DNA of 6,331 nucleotides from Gemmatimonadota bacterium (GCA_016794735.1 JAEUJK010000593.1:1-6331), one strand, 5' to 3'; positions 1-5,990 are shown, counted from the stretch's first letter. Program-made: numbers and translations. Notes: generated by a model from the letters alone, not told the origin.

Positions 1-1
1 G

Positions 2-358
2 TGCGACTTCATCGACGTCGCCGAGTCGGCGATCCGGTGCATCCGGGAGAACGTCGCCACCCTCGATGCCCGCGACCGGTGCCGGGTGTACCGCGGCGAC
101 GCGTTGCGCTACGTCCAGGATCGCCGGCAGGGGCCGTGGGACATCGCCTTCGCCGATCCGCCGTACAACCTCGGGATTGCCCCACGCATCGCCGCAGCAT
201 GGCTCGAGCGTCCCTTCAGTCGCATCCTCGGCGTCGAACACGAGGCGCACGAGGCGGTGCCCCCGGGCGGCGAGACACGGACCTACGGCGGCACGCGCAT
301 CACGATCTATCGCGCCCCAATCGACGGCCAATCCCCGGACGGCGTATCCCCGGCATAG
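2..358 (+). CDS. rsmD: RsmD, 16S rRNA (guanine(966)-N2)-methyltransferase, 3' part only
   Basis: SAM-dependent methyltransferase that modifies G966 of 16S rRNA during assembly of the small ribosomal subunit. The 5' end lies outside the window; the frame is open from base 2 and gives 118 residues before TAG at 356-358. The visible part starts in the Rossmann core at a strand reading FIDVAESAIRCIRENV, which fits the SAM-ribose-binding strand and following helix of RsmD. The catalytic motif IV, DPPY, is at visible residues 52-55 (bases 155-166). The C-terminus ends with the usual beta strands (GGTRITIYRA). Family members are about 180-200 residues, so roughly 70-80 are missing. The neighbour coaD supports the call, because rsmD-coaD is a common bacterial pair. 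Some other RNA N2-guanine methylase of this fold cannot be fully excluded without the N-terminus. Confidence 0.9.
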   Translation, partial: CDFIDVAESAIRCIRENVATLDARDRCRVYRGDALRYVQDRRQGPWDIAFADPPYNLGIAPRIAAAWLERPFSRILGVEHEAHEAVPPGGETRTYGGTRITIYRAPIDGQSPDGVSPA

Positions 359-403
359 GCACCGAAGCCTTGCGTCGCCGCGTCTGGCCGCTACGCTCCA
401 CGC

Positions 404-480
404 GTCTGCCGTCTGCCGTCTGCCGTCTGCCGTCTGCCGTCTGCCGTCTGCCGTCTGCCGTCTGCCGTCTGCCGTCTGCC
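404..480 (+). repeat. Perfect heptamer tandem repeat (GTCTGCC)x11
   Basis: Eleven uninterrupted copies of GTCTGCC fill exactly 77 bases. A degenerate relative, GTCTGGCC, sits at 382-389, which may be an older edge of the array. The tract occupies most of the 136-base rsmD-coaD spacer and ends 14 bases before the coaD ATG. The spacer otherwise holds only weak promoter-like hexamers (TTGCGT at 370-375, TACGCT at 392-397, 16 bases apart), each matching consensus at 3 of 6 positions. No Shine-Dalgarno stands between the array and coaD. A unit of 7 shifts all three frames, but none of the frames gains a stop. Perfect identity suggests recent slippage expansion and likely copy-number variation between strains. 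Any effect on coaD transcription or translation is inference. Confidence 0.97.
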
Positions 481-494
481 CACTCATCGAACTC

Positions 495-980
495 ATGCGC
501 ACCGCCATCTACGCCGGGTCCTTCGACCCCCTCACGCAGGGCCACGAGGACCTCATCCGCCGGTCGCTGGGCTTCGTTGATCGGGTCGTGGTGGCCGTCA
601 CCACGAACGTGTCCAAGCAGCCGCTCTTCTCCGTGGAAGAGCGCGTGGCGCTGATCAGCCGGGTGATCGCCGACGAACCACGGGCCGAGGTGCGCCCGTT
701 CGGGGGATTGCTCGTCGATTTCGCCCGCGACATCGGCGCGACGTTGCTCATCCGCGGTTTGCGGGCGGTCTCCGACTTCGAGTACGAGTACCAGATGGCG
801 CTCATGAATCGCCACCTGCACGCGGACCTCGAGACGGTCTTCATGGTGCCGTCGCTCGACACGACGTACATCTCGTCGTCGCTCGTGCGCGAGGTCGCGC
901 GGTACGGTGGCAGCCTGGATGGCCTCGTGTCGCCGGCGGTCGCGGAAGCGCTCCGCCAGAAGGTTGCCGCAACTCGTTAG
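495..980 (+). CDS. coaD: Phosphopantetheine adenylyltransferase (CoaD)
   Basis: Cytosolic enzyme that transfers AMP from ATP to 4'-phosphopantetheine to make dephospho-CoA, the penultimate step of CoA synthesis. The 161-residue protein is the normal family length (about 160). It opens with the nucleotidyltransferase signature YAGSFDPLTQGH (residues 6-17), including the conserved Ser/Thr at 9 and the HIGH-type histidine at 17. RGLRAVSDFEYE follows at 87-98, and the C-terminal ISSSLVREVA motif is at 126-135. ATG at 495 is chosen because the family begins a few residues before AGSFDP; the open frame further upstream only reads the heptamer repeat. There is no recognisable ribosome-binding site: the bases before the start are the repeat end plus a short pyrimidine-rich stretch. 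pta starts 3 bases after the stop, so the two are probably cotranscribed. Confidence 0.97.
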   Translation: MRTAIYAGSFDPLTQGHEDLIRRSLGFVDRVVVAVTTNVSKQPLFSVEERVALISRVIADEPRAEVRPFGGLLVDFARDIGATLLIRGLRAVSDFEYEYQMALMNRHLHADLETVFMVPSLDTTYISSSLVREVARYGGSLDGLVSPAVAEALRQKVAATR

Positions 981-983
981 GGC

Positions 984-1961
984 ATGACGTCGTTCCTGCG
1001 GCAGCTGGCCGAGCGGGCCGCGTCCCGCGACAAGCGCATCGCCTTCGCCGAGGCGGCGGACCCGCGGGTGCGCGACGCCATCCTCGCGCTGCATGCGGAG
1101 CAAACGGTCCGGCCCGTGGTCATCGCATCACCGGGACTCGACCAGGCCCCCTTCACGGCCGCCGGCATCGAGGTGATCGATCCACTCACCGATTCGCGCG
1201 GAGCGGCGCTCGCCGGGTGGCTGCACGAGCGTCGCCGCTCACGCGGGATGACGGCTGAGGCCGCGTCCCACGCCATGCGCGACCCGCTCTGCTTTGCCGA
1301 TGCCCTCGTCGCGACCCATGACGTCGATGGCTGCGTCGCCGGGGCGGTGTACACCACCGCGGACGTGCTGCGCGCCGCACTCTGGACCGTCGGGCCCGCC
1401 GAGGGCGTGTCGACGGTCTCGTCGGCGTTCTACATGGTCGTCCATCCGTTCCGATCGGAAAGCCCCGAAGTCCTCACCTTCACCGATGGCGCCGTGGTCC
1501 CCGAACCGACGGTCGCCCAGCTGGCGGACATTGCCTTGGCCGCCGCGCGGGATCGCGGGCGCATCGTCGGCGACGTGCCGCGCGTTGCGTTCCTCTCATT
1601 TGCGACGCGCGGGAGTGCGTCAGGCCCGCAGGTCGAGCGGGTGCGTGCGGCCGCCGAGGAGTTCCGTCGTCGTGCCCCCGACATGGCCGTCGACGGGGAG
1701 ATGCAGGTCGATGCCGCGCTGATCGCGTCGGTCGGATCGCGTAAGGCACCGGACTCACCCGTGGCCGGACGCGCCAACGTGCTCGTCTTTCCGTCGCTCG
1801 ACGCGGGCAACATCGGGTACAAGCTCGTCGAGCGACTGGCCGGCGCGAGTGCCGTGGGGCCCATCATCCAGGGGCTGCGTCGTCCATGCAGTGACTTGTC
1901 GCGAGGTGCCTCACGCGACGACATTATGGCCGTCGCGGCGGTCACCGCGCTGCAGGCGTGA
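984..1961 (+). CDS. pta: Phosphate acetyltransferase (phosphotransacetylase), short form
   Basis: Interconverts acetyl-CoA plus phosphate with acetyl-phosphate plus CoA, linking central carbon flux to acetate and ATP via acetate kinase (not in this window). It has 325 residues, typical of the short single-domain class without the DRTGG/AAA-like N-terminal extension of E. coli Pta. Family marks are FAEAADPRVRDA near residues 20-31, DGCVAGAVYTTADVLRAAL in the middle, and the C-terminal signature VLVFPSLDAGNIGYKLVERL starting near residue 266. DLSRGASRDDI follows; S306, R307 and D313 match the active-site Ser-Arg...Asp spacing described for the Methanosarcina enzyme. The start ATG lies 3 bases after the coaD stop with only a weak GG-rich ribosome site, suggesting translational coupling. 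A phosphate butyryltransferase is possible by fold, but the LDAGNIGYKLV block favours acetyl. Confidence 0.93.
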   Translation: MTSFLRQLAERAASRDKRIAFAEAADPRVRDAILALHAEQTVRPVVIASPGLDQAPFTAAGIEVIDPLTDSRGAALAGWLHERRRSRGMTAEAASHAMRDPLCFADALVATHDVDGCVAGAVYTTADVLRAALWTVGPAEGVSTVSSAFYMVVHPFRSESPEVLTFTDGAVVPEPTVAQLADIALAAARDRGRIVGDVPRVAFLSFATRGSASGPQVERVRAAAEEFRRRAPDMAVDGEMQVDAALIASVGSRKAPDSPVAGRANVLVFPSLDAGNIGYKLVERLAGASAVGPIIQGLRRPCSDLSRGASRDDIMAVAAVTALQA

Positions 1962-1976
1962 GGATCCGCGAAAATC

Positions 1977-1984
1977 AGGGGGAG
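1977..1984 (+). promoter_or_regulatory. Strong Shine-Dalgarno for the STAS gene
   Basis: AGGGGGAG lies 5 bases before the ATG at 1990. It is the clearest ribosome-binding site in the window and fixes the STAS start. It rules out the longer in-frame reading that begins inside pta at 1849. It also suggests that the STAS protein is made in greater amount than the weakly initiated kinase and phosphatase downstream, as expected for an antagonist that must titrate its kinase. That stoichiometry is inference. Confidence 0.8.
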
Positions 1985-1989
1985 CTGAT

Positions 1990-2322
1990 ATGAGTTTCAC
2001 CATCAAGAAGCATGGTGAGGTGTGTGTAGTAGACGTCGACGGACAGCTCATCGTCGGCAATCGGCAGGAACTGAAGCAGAAGGTCCTCGATGAACTGGAG
2101 CGGGGTGAGCGCCGCTTCCTGGTCGACTTCTCCCAGACGGGATACATCGACTCCTCCGGCCTCGGCGTGTTGGTGTCCCTGGCCAAGAAGGTCCGGGAGT
2201 CGGGGGGCGAATTCCGTCTCTCGAGCCTCAACGACGACCTCCGCACCCTGTTCGAGCTGACGAAGCTCGACACGCTGTTCCAGATCGCGACGTCCCGCGA
2301 CGCCGGGCTCGCCGCCTTCTGA
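1990..2322 (+). CDS. STAS-domain anti-sigma factor antagonist (RsbV/SpoIIAA type)
   Basis: Small cytosolic switch protein of 110 residues, the usual size for single-domain STAS antagonists. In this family the unphosphorylated form binds the partner anti-sigma kinase and frees its client; phosphorylation by the kinase blocks binding. The fold signature is complete: an N-terminal strand reading CVVDVDGQLIVGNRQEL (residues 12-28), the strand RRFLVDFSQTGYI (41-53), and the phospho-acceptor loop DSSGLGVL at 54-61. S56 aligns with the phosphorylated serine of SpoIIAA. The strand EFRLSSLNDDLRTLFELTKLD follows. The start is set by the AGGGGGAG ribosome site. It stands 28 bases after pta and 73 bases before the kinase gene, as first gene of an rsbV-rsbW-phosphatase set. 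Its client pathway is not shown by the sequence. Confidence 0.93.
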   Translation: MSFTIKKHGEVCVVDVDGQLIVGNRQELKQKVLDELERGERRFLVDFSQTGYIDSSGLGVLVSLAKKVRESGGEFRLSSLNDDLRTLFELTKLDTLFQIATSRDAGLAAF

Positions 2323-2323
2323 T

Positions 2324-2352
2324 CCCTCCCACCCCACTCCCCACCACTCCCC
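2324..2352 (-). other. G-quadruplex-type motif on the minus strand (C-tract on the plus strand)
   Basis: Directly after the STAS stop, the plus strand holds C-runs at 2324-2326, 2328-2330, 2332-2335, 2339-2342 and 2349-2352. On the minus strand these are five G-tracts of 3-4 with intervening bases of 1, 1, 3 and 6, fitting the canonical G3+N1-7 pattern. It is on the template strand of the signalling operon, so a folded form could slow RNA polymerase between the STAS and kinase genes. In a GC-rich genome such motifs also occur by chance; function is inference. Confidence 0.5.
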
Positions 2353-2387
2353 GGGAAAGTGACCCCGGGGCCCACGCGCGCGTTTTT
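2349..2387 (+). terminator. Possible attenuator or weak terminator between the STAS and kinase genes
   Basis: CCCCGGG (2349-2355) and CCCGGGG (2364-2370) form a perfect 7-bp stem with an 8-base loop. A T5 run follows at 2383-2387, preceded by the palindrome ACGCGCGCGT (2374-2383). The 12-base gap between stem and T-run is longer than in a standard intrinsic terminator, so partial termination or an mRNA-processing structure is as likely. It could lower kinase and phosphatase expression relative to the STAS protein. Confidence 0.3.
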
Positions 2388-2395
2388 CTGTCAGA

Positions 2396-2854
2396 ATGAC
2401 TGCTCTGCCCGAACACCTTTCCGTGGACCTGCCGCACGACAGCGGGTTCCCGATCGACGTCCGGGTCCCCACCGATGTGAGGCTCATTGAGCCCCTCGTC
2501 GGCCTGGTGACTCGGCAGTGTGCCGTGCGGCAGCTCTCGCCCCGTGCCTGCAACCTGCGGGTACCGGTGGCCCTCACCGAGGCGCTCTCGAACGCCATGC
2601 TGTACGGCAACCGGGAAGACCGGTCGCTCAGCGTGCGACTCCGGGCGCGGCTCGATGAGGTGTCCCTGGTGCTCGAGGTCGTGGACGAGGGCACCGGTTT
2701 TGACATGGAAGCGTGCACGATCGATCCCACTGGCCCCGAACACCTCGAACGAGAGGATGGGCGCGGGCTGTTCCTCATGCGAACACTGATGGATCGGGTT
2801 GAGCGCTTCACGGACGGCGGCAACGTCGTGCGGCTCACCCTCCATCGTGCGTGA
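2396..2854 (+). CDS. GHKL anti-sigma factor serine kinase (RsbW/SpoIIAB type)
   Basis: A 152-residue cytosolic protein with a single HATPase_c_2 domain. In partner switching such proteins bind and inhibit a client (classically a sigma factor) and use ATP to phosphorylate the STAS antagonist on serine. All Bergerat-fold boxes are visible: the N-box EALSN at residues 62-66 within ALTEALSNAMLYGN, the G1 box DEGTGFD at 97-103, and the G2 box DGRGLFLMRTLMD at 121-133. No histidine phospho-acceptor domain is present, which argues against a two-component sensor kinase. ATG at 2396 is the first start with no competitor; its ribosome site is poor. The 3' end overlaps the phosphatase start by 4 bases. 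RsbW, SpoIIAB and orphan RsbW-like kinases cannot be told apart without the client. Confidence 0.92.
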   Translation: MTALPEHLSVDLPHDSGFPIDVRVPTDVRLIEPLVGLVTRQCAVRQLSPRACNLRVPVALTEALSNAMLYGNREDRSLSVRLRARLDEVSLVLEVVDEGTGFDMEACTIDPTGPEHLEREDGRGLFLMRTLMDRVERFTDGGNVVRLTLHRA

Positions 2855-4455
2855 AGGACCTCCACCAGGCCATTGCCGGCTTCACGACGGCCACCGGGCT
2901 TCCCGCGGTGGTCTGGACCGCGTCACATGACGGCGCGAGTTGGGTCGTGGCCGCTGGTGGAACCGGGATCGCGGCCCCCGGTGTCCTGCGACTCCTCCAG
3001 CCGGGTGGTGTCCCCGCGGAACTCGAGGTGCCGGGCGGCATCCTCGTGATTTGTGCGACCCCCGGGACGGCGCGCGCCTGGGTTGGTGTGGGCCCGTGTG
3101 ATCCGCGCGATCGTGATCGGGCGGTCTCTGCGCTCGCGTTCCTCTCGCCAGTCGTCGCGCACTACTTCCAGTCGTCGCTGGAAATGGAGCACTCGGCCTA
3201 CGAACTCGCCGAGCGGTACGAGGAGATCAACCTGCTCTACACCACGAGCGAGATCCTCGGGCGCACGGTGTCGCTGGAAGACGCGGCGGCGCGCATCCTC
3301 ACGGAAATCTCCGAGACGGTGGGCGCGCGGCGCGCGGCCATCCTCGTGCATGACCGGAGCAACGATACGCTGCAGGTGATCAGCTCCCTCGGCTTCGAGG
3401 CGGCCGGGCTGTTGCCCATCAGCACCTCGGATCCCGATGCGGTGACCGCGTTCGTCTTTCGCGAGCAGCGGGGCTACATCTTCGATGACGACGTCATGCC
3501 GTGCGCGGCCGAATCGCGCTTCCGGCAGGGCGGGGTCCTCGCGGTCCCGATTCTCTGGACAAACCCGGGACACCATCCGGCCGTCCCGCTCGGCGTGCTC
3601 ACGCTCTCCGAGCGAAGGACCGGTGAGTCGTTCAGCGCGGGCGACGAGAAACTCGTGTCGGCCATCGCGACGCAGATCGGCACGGCGATCCAGAACGCGC
3701 GACTCGTGCGGTCCTCGCTCGCGCAGCAGCGCCTCCAGCAGGAGATGTCGCTGGCGAGTGACCTGCAGCAGAAGTTGCTGCCGGACGCACGGTTGTTCGC
3801 GCCGGAGGCGCAGGTCGCGGCGCGGGTGGTCTCTGCGGAGAGCGTCGGGGGCGACTTCTACCAGCTCTTCCGTCTCGGGGGCGGGCGCACGGGCATCATG
3901 GTCGGCGACGTGTCGAGCCATGGCATGCGCGCCGCACTGGTCATGGCCCTCGTGATGAGTGCCTCGTCGATCCACGCGCAGGCCACGGAAGACCCGGCCG
4001 AGATGCTCACGCGGCTCCTGGGGACGCTGGCGGACGAACTCGAGAGCACCGAGATGTTCGTGACCGCGTTCTACGCGGTGATCGATCCGGTGCGAGGACG
4101 CATTCGCTACGCCAATGCGGGCCACCCGCACGCGTTCGTGCTCGGGGCCGATGGTTCGGCCGAACGGCTTGGCGCCCTCGAGCCGCCCTTGGGGATGTCG
4201 GGGTCGGTGCTCTCGGCGCGCGAGCGCCCGTGGAGCCCCAACCGGGACATGCTCCTCCTTTTCACCGACGGCATCCCGGACGCGCGCAACCACCAGGAGC
4301 TGCCGTTTGGCGAGCACCGGGTCACGGAACTCGCCCGCGGGTTGCGGGGGGAGGCGCCGGCGGTCGTGGTCGAACGTATCTTTGCCGCGGTGGCGTCACA
4401 TGCCGGTGACGCGCCGCGCCGCGACGACCTCACCCTCCTCGTTGCGCGCAGTTAG
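2851..4455 (+). CDS. GAF-domain PP2C-type serine phosphatase (SpoIIE/RsbU/RsbP family)
   Basis: A 534-residue cytosolic phosphatase predicted to dephosphorylate the neighbouring STAS protein and so trip the switch. Layout: residues 1-100 form a region I do not recognise; a helical, possibly coiled-coil stretch spans about 100-140. A GAF sensor follows at about 140-287, ending in AIATQIGTAIQNARLVR, then a short linker helix containing LASDLQQKLLP (301-311). The SpoIIE/PP2C domain spans about 312-534. Metal-ligand aspartates are intact: GGDF (D335), GDVSSHG (D353), FTDGIPDAR (D473) and RRDDLTLL (D525/D526). The ANAGHP motif at 421-426 is also typical. The GTG start lies in a GTGA overlap with the kinase stop and has no ribosome site, so translation is probably coupled. 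There is no transmembrane segment or signal peptide. The signal sensed by the GAF domain is unknown. Confidence 0.92.
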   Translation: MKDLHQAIAGFTTATGLPAVVWTASHDGASWVVAAGGTGIAAPGVLRLLQPGGVPAELEVPGGILVICATPGTARAWVGVGPCDPRDRDRAVSALAFLSPVVAHYFQSSLEMEHSAYELAERYEEINLLYTTSEILGRTVSLEDAAARILTEISETVGARRAAILVHDRSNDTLQVISSLGFEAAGLLPISTSDPDAVTAFVFREQRGYIFDDDVMPCAAESRFRQGGVLAVPILWTNPGHHPAVPLGVLTLSERRTGESFSAGDEKLVSAIATQIGTAIQNARLVRSSLAQQRLQQEMSLASDLQQKLLPDARLFAPEAQVAARVVSAESVGGDFYQLFRLGGGRTGIMVGDVSSHGMRAALVMALVMSASSIHAQATEDPAEMLTRLLGTLADELESTEMFVTAFYAVIDPVRGRIRYANAGHPHAFVLGADGSAERLGALEPPLGMSGSVLSARERPWSPNRDMLLLFTDGIPDARNHQELPFGEHRVTELARGLRGEAPAVVVERIFAAVASHAGDAPRRDDLTLLVARS

Positions 4456-4474
4456 TCTCCGCAGGACCTCGCGC

Positions 4475-5260
4475 GTGCCGATCCGTCGTCGCTTTGGCCA
4501 GAACTTCCTGACCGACCAACACGCCCTCGCGCGCATCGCAGGGGCGCTCGAGCTGGCCGGCACCGAGCACGTGATCGAGATCGGCCCCGGGCGCGGGGCG
4601 TTGACGGCACACCTCGCGGGACGCGCCGCGCGCCTCACCTGCGTGGAGGTGGACCGGGACCTCGTCGCCGAGCTGCGGGTGCGGTTCGGTTCCACCCCGG
4701 GATGGTCGATTGTCGAAGGCGACATCCTGGAGGTGGACCTCGACGCCCTCGCCGGGGGCCCGTTTGTCCTCGTCGGCAACGTGCCGTACAACATCACGAC
4801 GCCGATCATCTTCCACGCGCTGGCGAGCCGCGGCATGCAACGGGCCGTCTTCCTCGTGCAGCGCGAGGTGGCGGCGCGATTGGCAGCGGCGCCGGGGAGC
4901 GAGACCTACGGCGCGTTGACCGTGAACGTCGCGTTGACCTGTGCGGTCGAGACCGTGGCGGCGGTTCCCGCCGGGGCCTTCTTCCCGCGGCCCAAGGTAC
5001 AATCCGCGGTCATCCGGCTCACGCCGCTGGACACGCCGCTCGTGGCCAACGACGACGCGGCGCCGCTGCGAGCCTTCGTCACCGGGATGTTCGGCCAGCG
5101 TCGGCGGCAGCTGGTGCGCGCGCTGCGGACCGTGGGTGATCTCAACGCCGAGTCGGCGCAGGCGGTCGTCGAGCGGGCGGGGCTGCCACCCACGGCGCGT
5201 GCGGAGGAACTGGCGCCCGCGGAATTCGTCCGGCTGTACGCGGCGTTCCGCGGCGCCTAA
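4475..5260 (+). CDS. rsmA: RsmA/KsgA, 16S rRNA (adenine(1518)-N6/adenine(1519)-N6)-dimethyltransferase
   Basis: Dimethylates two adjacent adenines in the 3'-terminal hairpin of 16S rRNA late in 30S maturation; loss is classically tied to kasugamycin resistance. It has 261 residues, normal for the family. The N-terminal RRRFGQNFL (residues 4-12) is the family hallmark and fixes the GTG start at 4475. AGGA lies 8 bases before it at 4463-4466. SAM motif I is VIEIGPGRGALT at 33-44, the acidic ribose-binding strand is VEVD at 57-60, and the catalytic motif IV is NVPYNIT at 102-108. FFPRPKVQSAV lies at 169-179 and a GQRRRQLVRAL block in the C-terminal helical domain. It starts 19 bases after the phosphatase stop. 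The stop TAA interlocks with the rex stop on the other strand. Confidence 0.96.
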   Translation: MPIRRRFGQNFLTDQHALARIAGALELAGTEHVIEIGPGRGALTAHLAGRAARLTCVEVDRDLVAELRVRFGSTPGWSIVEGDILEVDLDALAGGPFVLVGNVPYNITTPIIFHALASRGMQRAVFLVQREVAARLAAAPGSETYGALTVNVALTCAVETVAAVPAGAFFPRPKVQSAVIRLTPLDTPLVANDDAAPLRAFVTGMFGQRRRQLVRALRTVGDLNAESAQAVVERAGLPPTARAEELAPAEFVRLYAAFRGA

Positions 5261-5883
5261 CGCGCGCGGCTGGAGAGCTCGTAGCTCAACCCTTCCAGTT
5301 CCATCGCCATGTTGACGCTGCGCACGGCGACGTCGGGCGGGACCTTCAGCTGCACGGGGGCGAAGTTGAGGATCGCCTTCACCCCGGCGTCCACCAGGCG
5401 ACGGACCGCGTCCTGCGCCCCCTCGGCCGGGACGGCGAGGACGGCGATGTCGATCGGCTGGGAGGCGAGGTCGCGCGCCACCTGCGAGAAATCACGCACG
5501 ACGATCCCGTCCCACCGGGTGCCGACCTTGCCGGAATCCGTGTCGTAGACCGCGACGACGTGAAAGCCCCGCGGCCGGAAGCCGTCGTACTGCGCCAGCG
5601 CCGTTCCGATCTTGCCCGCGCCAACGATGACCACGTTCCACTCGCGCCCCAGGCCGAGGATGTCGCGGATCGAGTTGGTCAGCTCGGGGACGGAGTAACC
5701 AAGGCCGCGCTTCCCGAAGGAGCCGAAGAACGACAGGTCCTTCCGGACCTGGGCGGATGTGGTGCCGCCATGCCGGGCGAGTTCGGCACTGGACACAGTG
5801 GTGAGCCCCCGCTGGGAGGATCCCTCCAGGAACCGGAGGTAAACCGAGAGGCGTCTGACCGTGCTGTCCGCGATGCGCTTCAC
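5257..5883 (-). CDS. rex: Rex, redox-sensing (NADH/NAD+) transcriptional repressor
   Basis: Homodimeric DNA-binding protein that represses respiration and fermentation genes when NAD+ dominates and leaves DNA when NADH accumulates. The 208 residues match the family length (about 205-230). The N-terminal winged helix (about 1-75) has RRLSVYLRFLE (10-20) and the invariant recognition block QVRKDLSFFGSFGKRGLGY (45-63). The Rossmann domain has VGAGKIGTAL with G88, G90 and G93, an acidic residue D114 closing the second strand, and the family blocks AVPAEGAQDAV and ILNFAPVQLKVP. The C-terminal helix MELEGLSYEL enters the partner subunit in known structures. GTG 5883 is chosen because it leaves the operator just upstream of the gene. 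GTG 5913 would add ten residues and place the start inside the operator; the ATG at 6036 is too far out. The stop overlaps that of rsmA. Confidence 0.96.
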   Translation of the reverse strand: MKRIADSTVRRLSVYLRFLEGSSQRGLTTVSSAELARHGGTTSAQVRKDLSFFGSFGKRGLGYSVPELTNSIRDILGLGREWNVVIVGAGKIGTALAQYDGFRPRGFHVVAVYDTDSGKVGTRWDGIVVRDFSQVARDLASQPIDIAVLAVPAEGAQDAVRRLVDAGVKAILNFAPVQLKVPPDVAVRSVNMAMELEGLSYELSSRAR

Positions 5884-5897
5884 TGGAGCGGTGGGGC

Positions 5898-5915
5898 TTG
5901 TGAAAGTATTCACAA
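5898..5915. promoter_or_regulatory. Rex operator (ROP), perfect palindrome
   Basis: TTGTGAAAGTATTCACAA has two perfect 7-base arms around a 4-base centre and matches the known Rex consensus TTGTGAA-N4-TTCACAA at all 14 arm positions. It lies 14 bases upstream of the rex GTG start and overlaps the presumed rex -10 region, an ideal place for autorepression. The next gene, divergent on the plus strand, starts about 75 bases away, so an effect on it is possible but not shown. Confidence 0.92.
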
Positions 5916-5942
5916 AGTAGGCGATTCGGACCGGGTGGTAAA
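5914..5942 (-). promoter_or_regulatory. Putative rex promoter
   Basis: Reading the minus strand, TTTACC (bases 5942-5937) is a candidate -35 with 4 of 6 consensus matches. TACTTT (5919-5914) is a candidate -10 with 3 of 6, and the spacer is 17 bases. The -10 runs into the Rex operator, and transcription would start near 5907, about 24 bases before the GTG. No clear ribosome site follows. The hexamers are modest; the support comes from spacing and from the operator position. Confidence 0.4.
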
Positions 5943-5990
5943 GCCGCTGGAACGGCGATCTTCGGTGTATCTTTGGCCCGCGAGATTGGC

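Noticed and set aside
404..480. Heptamer array considered as a CRISPR or attachment-site array
   Set aside because: The unit is 7 bases, strictly contiguous, with no spacers and no cas genes; it is a simple tandem repeat.
66..494. Extension of the coaD frame upstream through rsmD and the heptamer array
   Set aside because: The added sequence is low-complexity translation of the repeat plus an out-of-frame shadow of rsmD. CoaD proteins begin directly before the AGSFDP signature, as at ATG 495.
1849..1989. Longer STAS protein starting within pta
   Set aside because: The added residues are an out-of-frame reading of the conserved Pta C-terminus, and a strong ribosome site directly precedes ATG 1990.
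2923..4317. A 464-residue open frame antisense to the phosphatase gene, and many other long antisense frames
   Set aside because: Very high GC at third codon positions removes stops on the opposite strand. The translation is rich in Arg, Gly, Pro and His with no recognisable motif, while the plus strand encodes an intact GAF-SpoIIE protein.
4393..4412. Perfect 7-bp inverted repeat (GCGTCAC, 6-base loop, GTGACGC) considered as a terminator or operator
   Set aside because: It lies inside the conserved end of the phosphatase coding sequence, has no T-run, and is followed by an intact reading frame and rsmA. It is most simply a coding coincidence, although an operator for rsmA cannot be excluded.
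4115..4474. Upstream extension of the rsmA frame into the phosphatase gene
   Set aside because: The extension is an Arg/Ser-rich out-of-frame shadow. The family N-terminus RRRFGQNFL and AGGA at 4463-4466 support GTG 4475.
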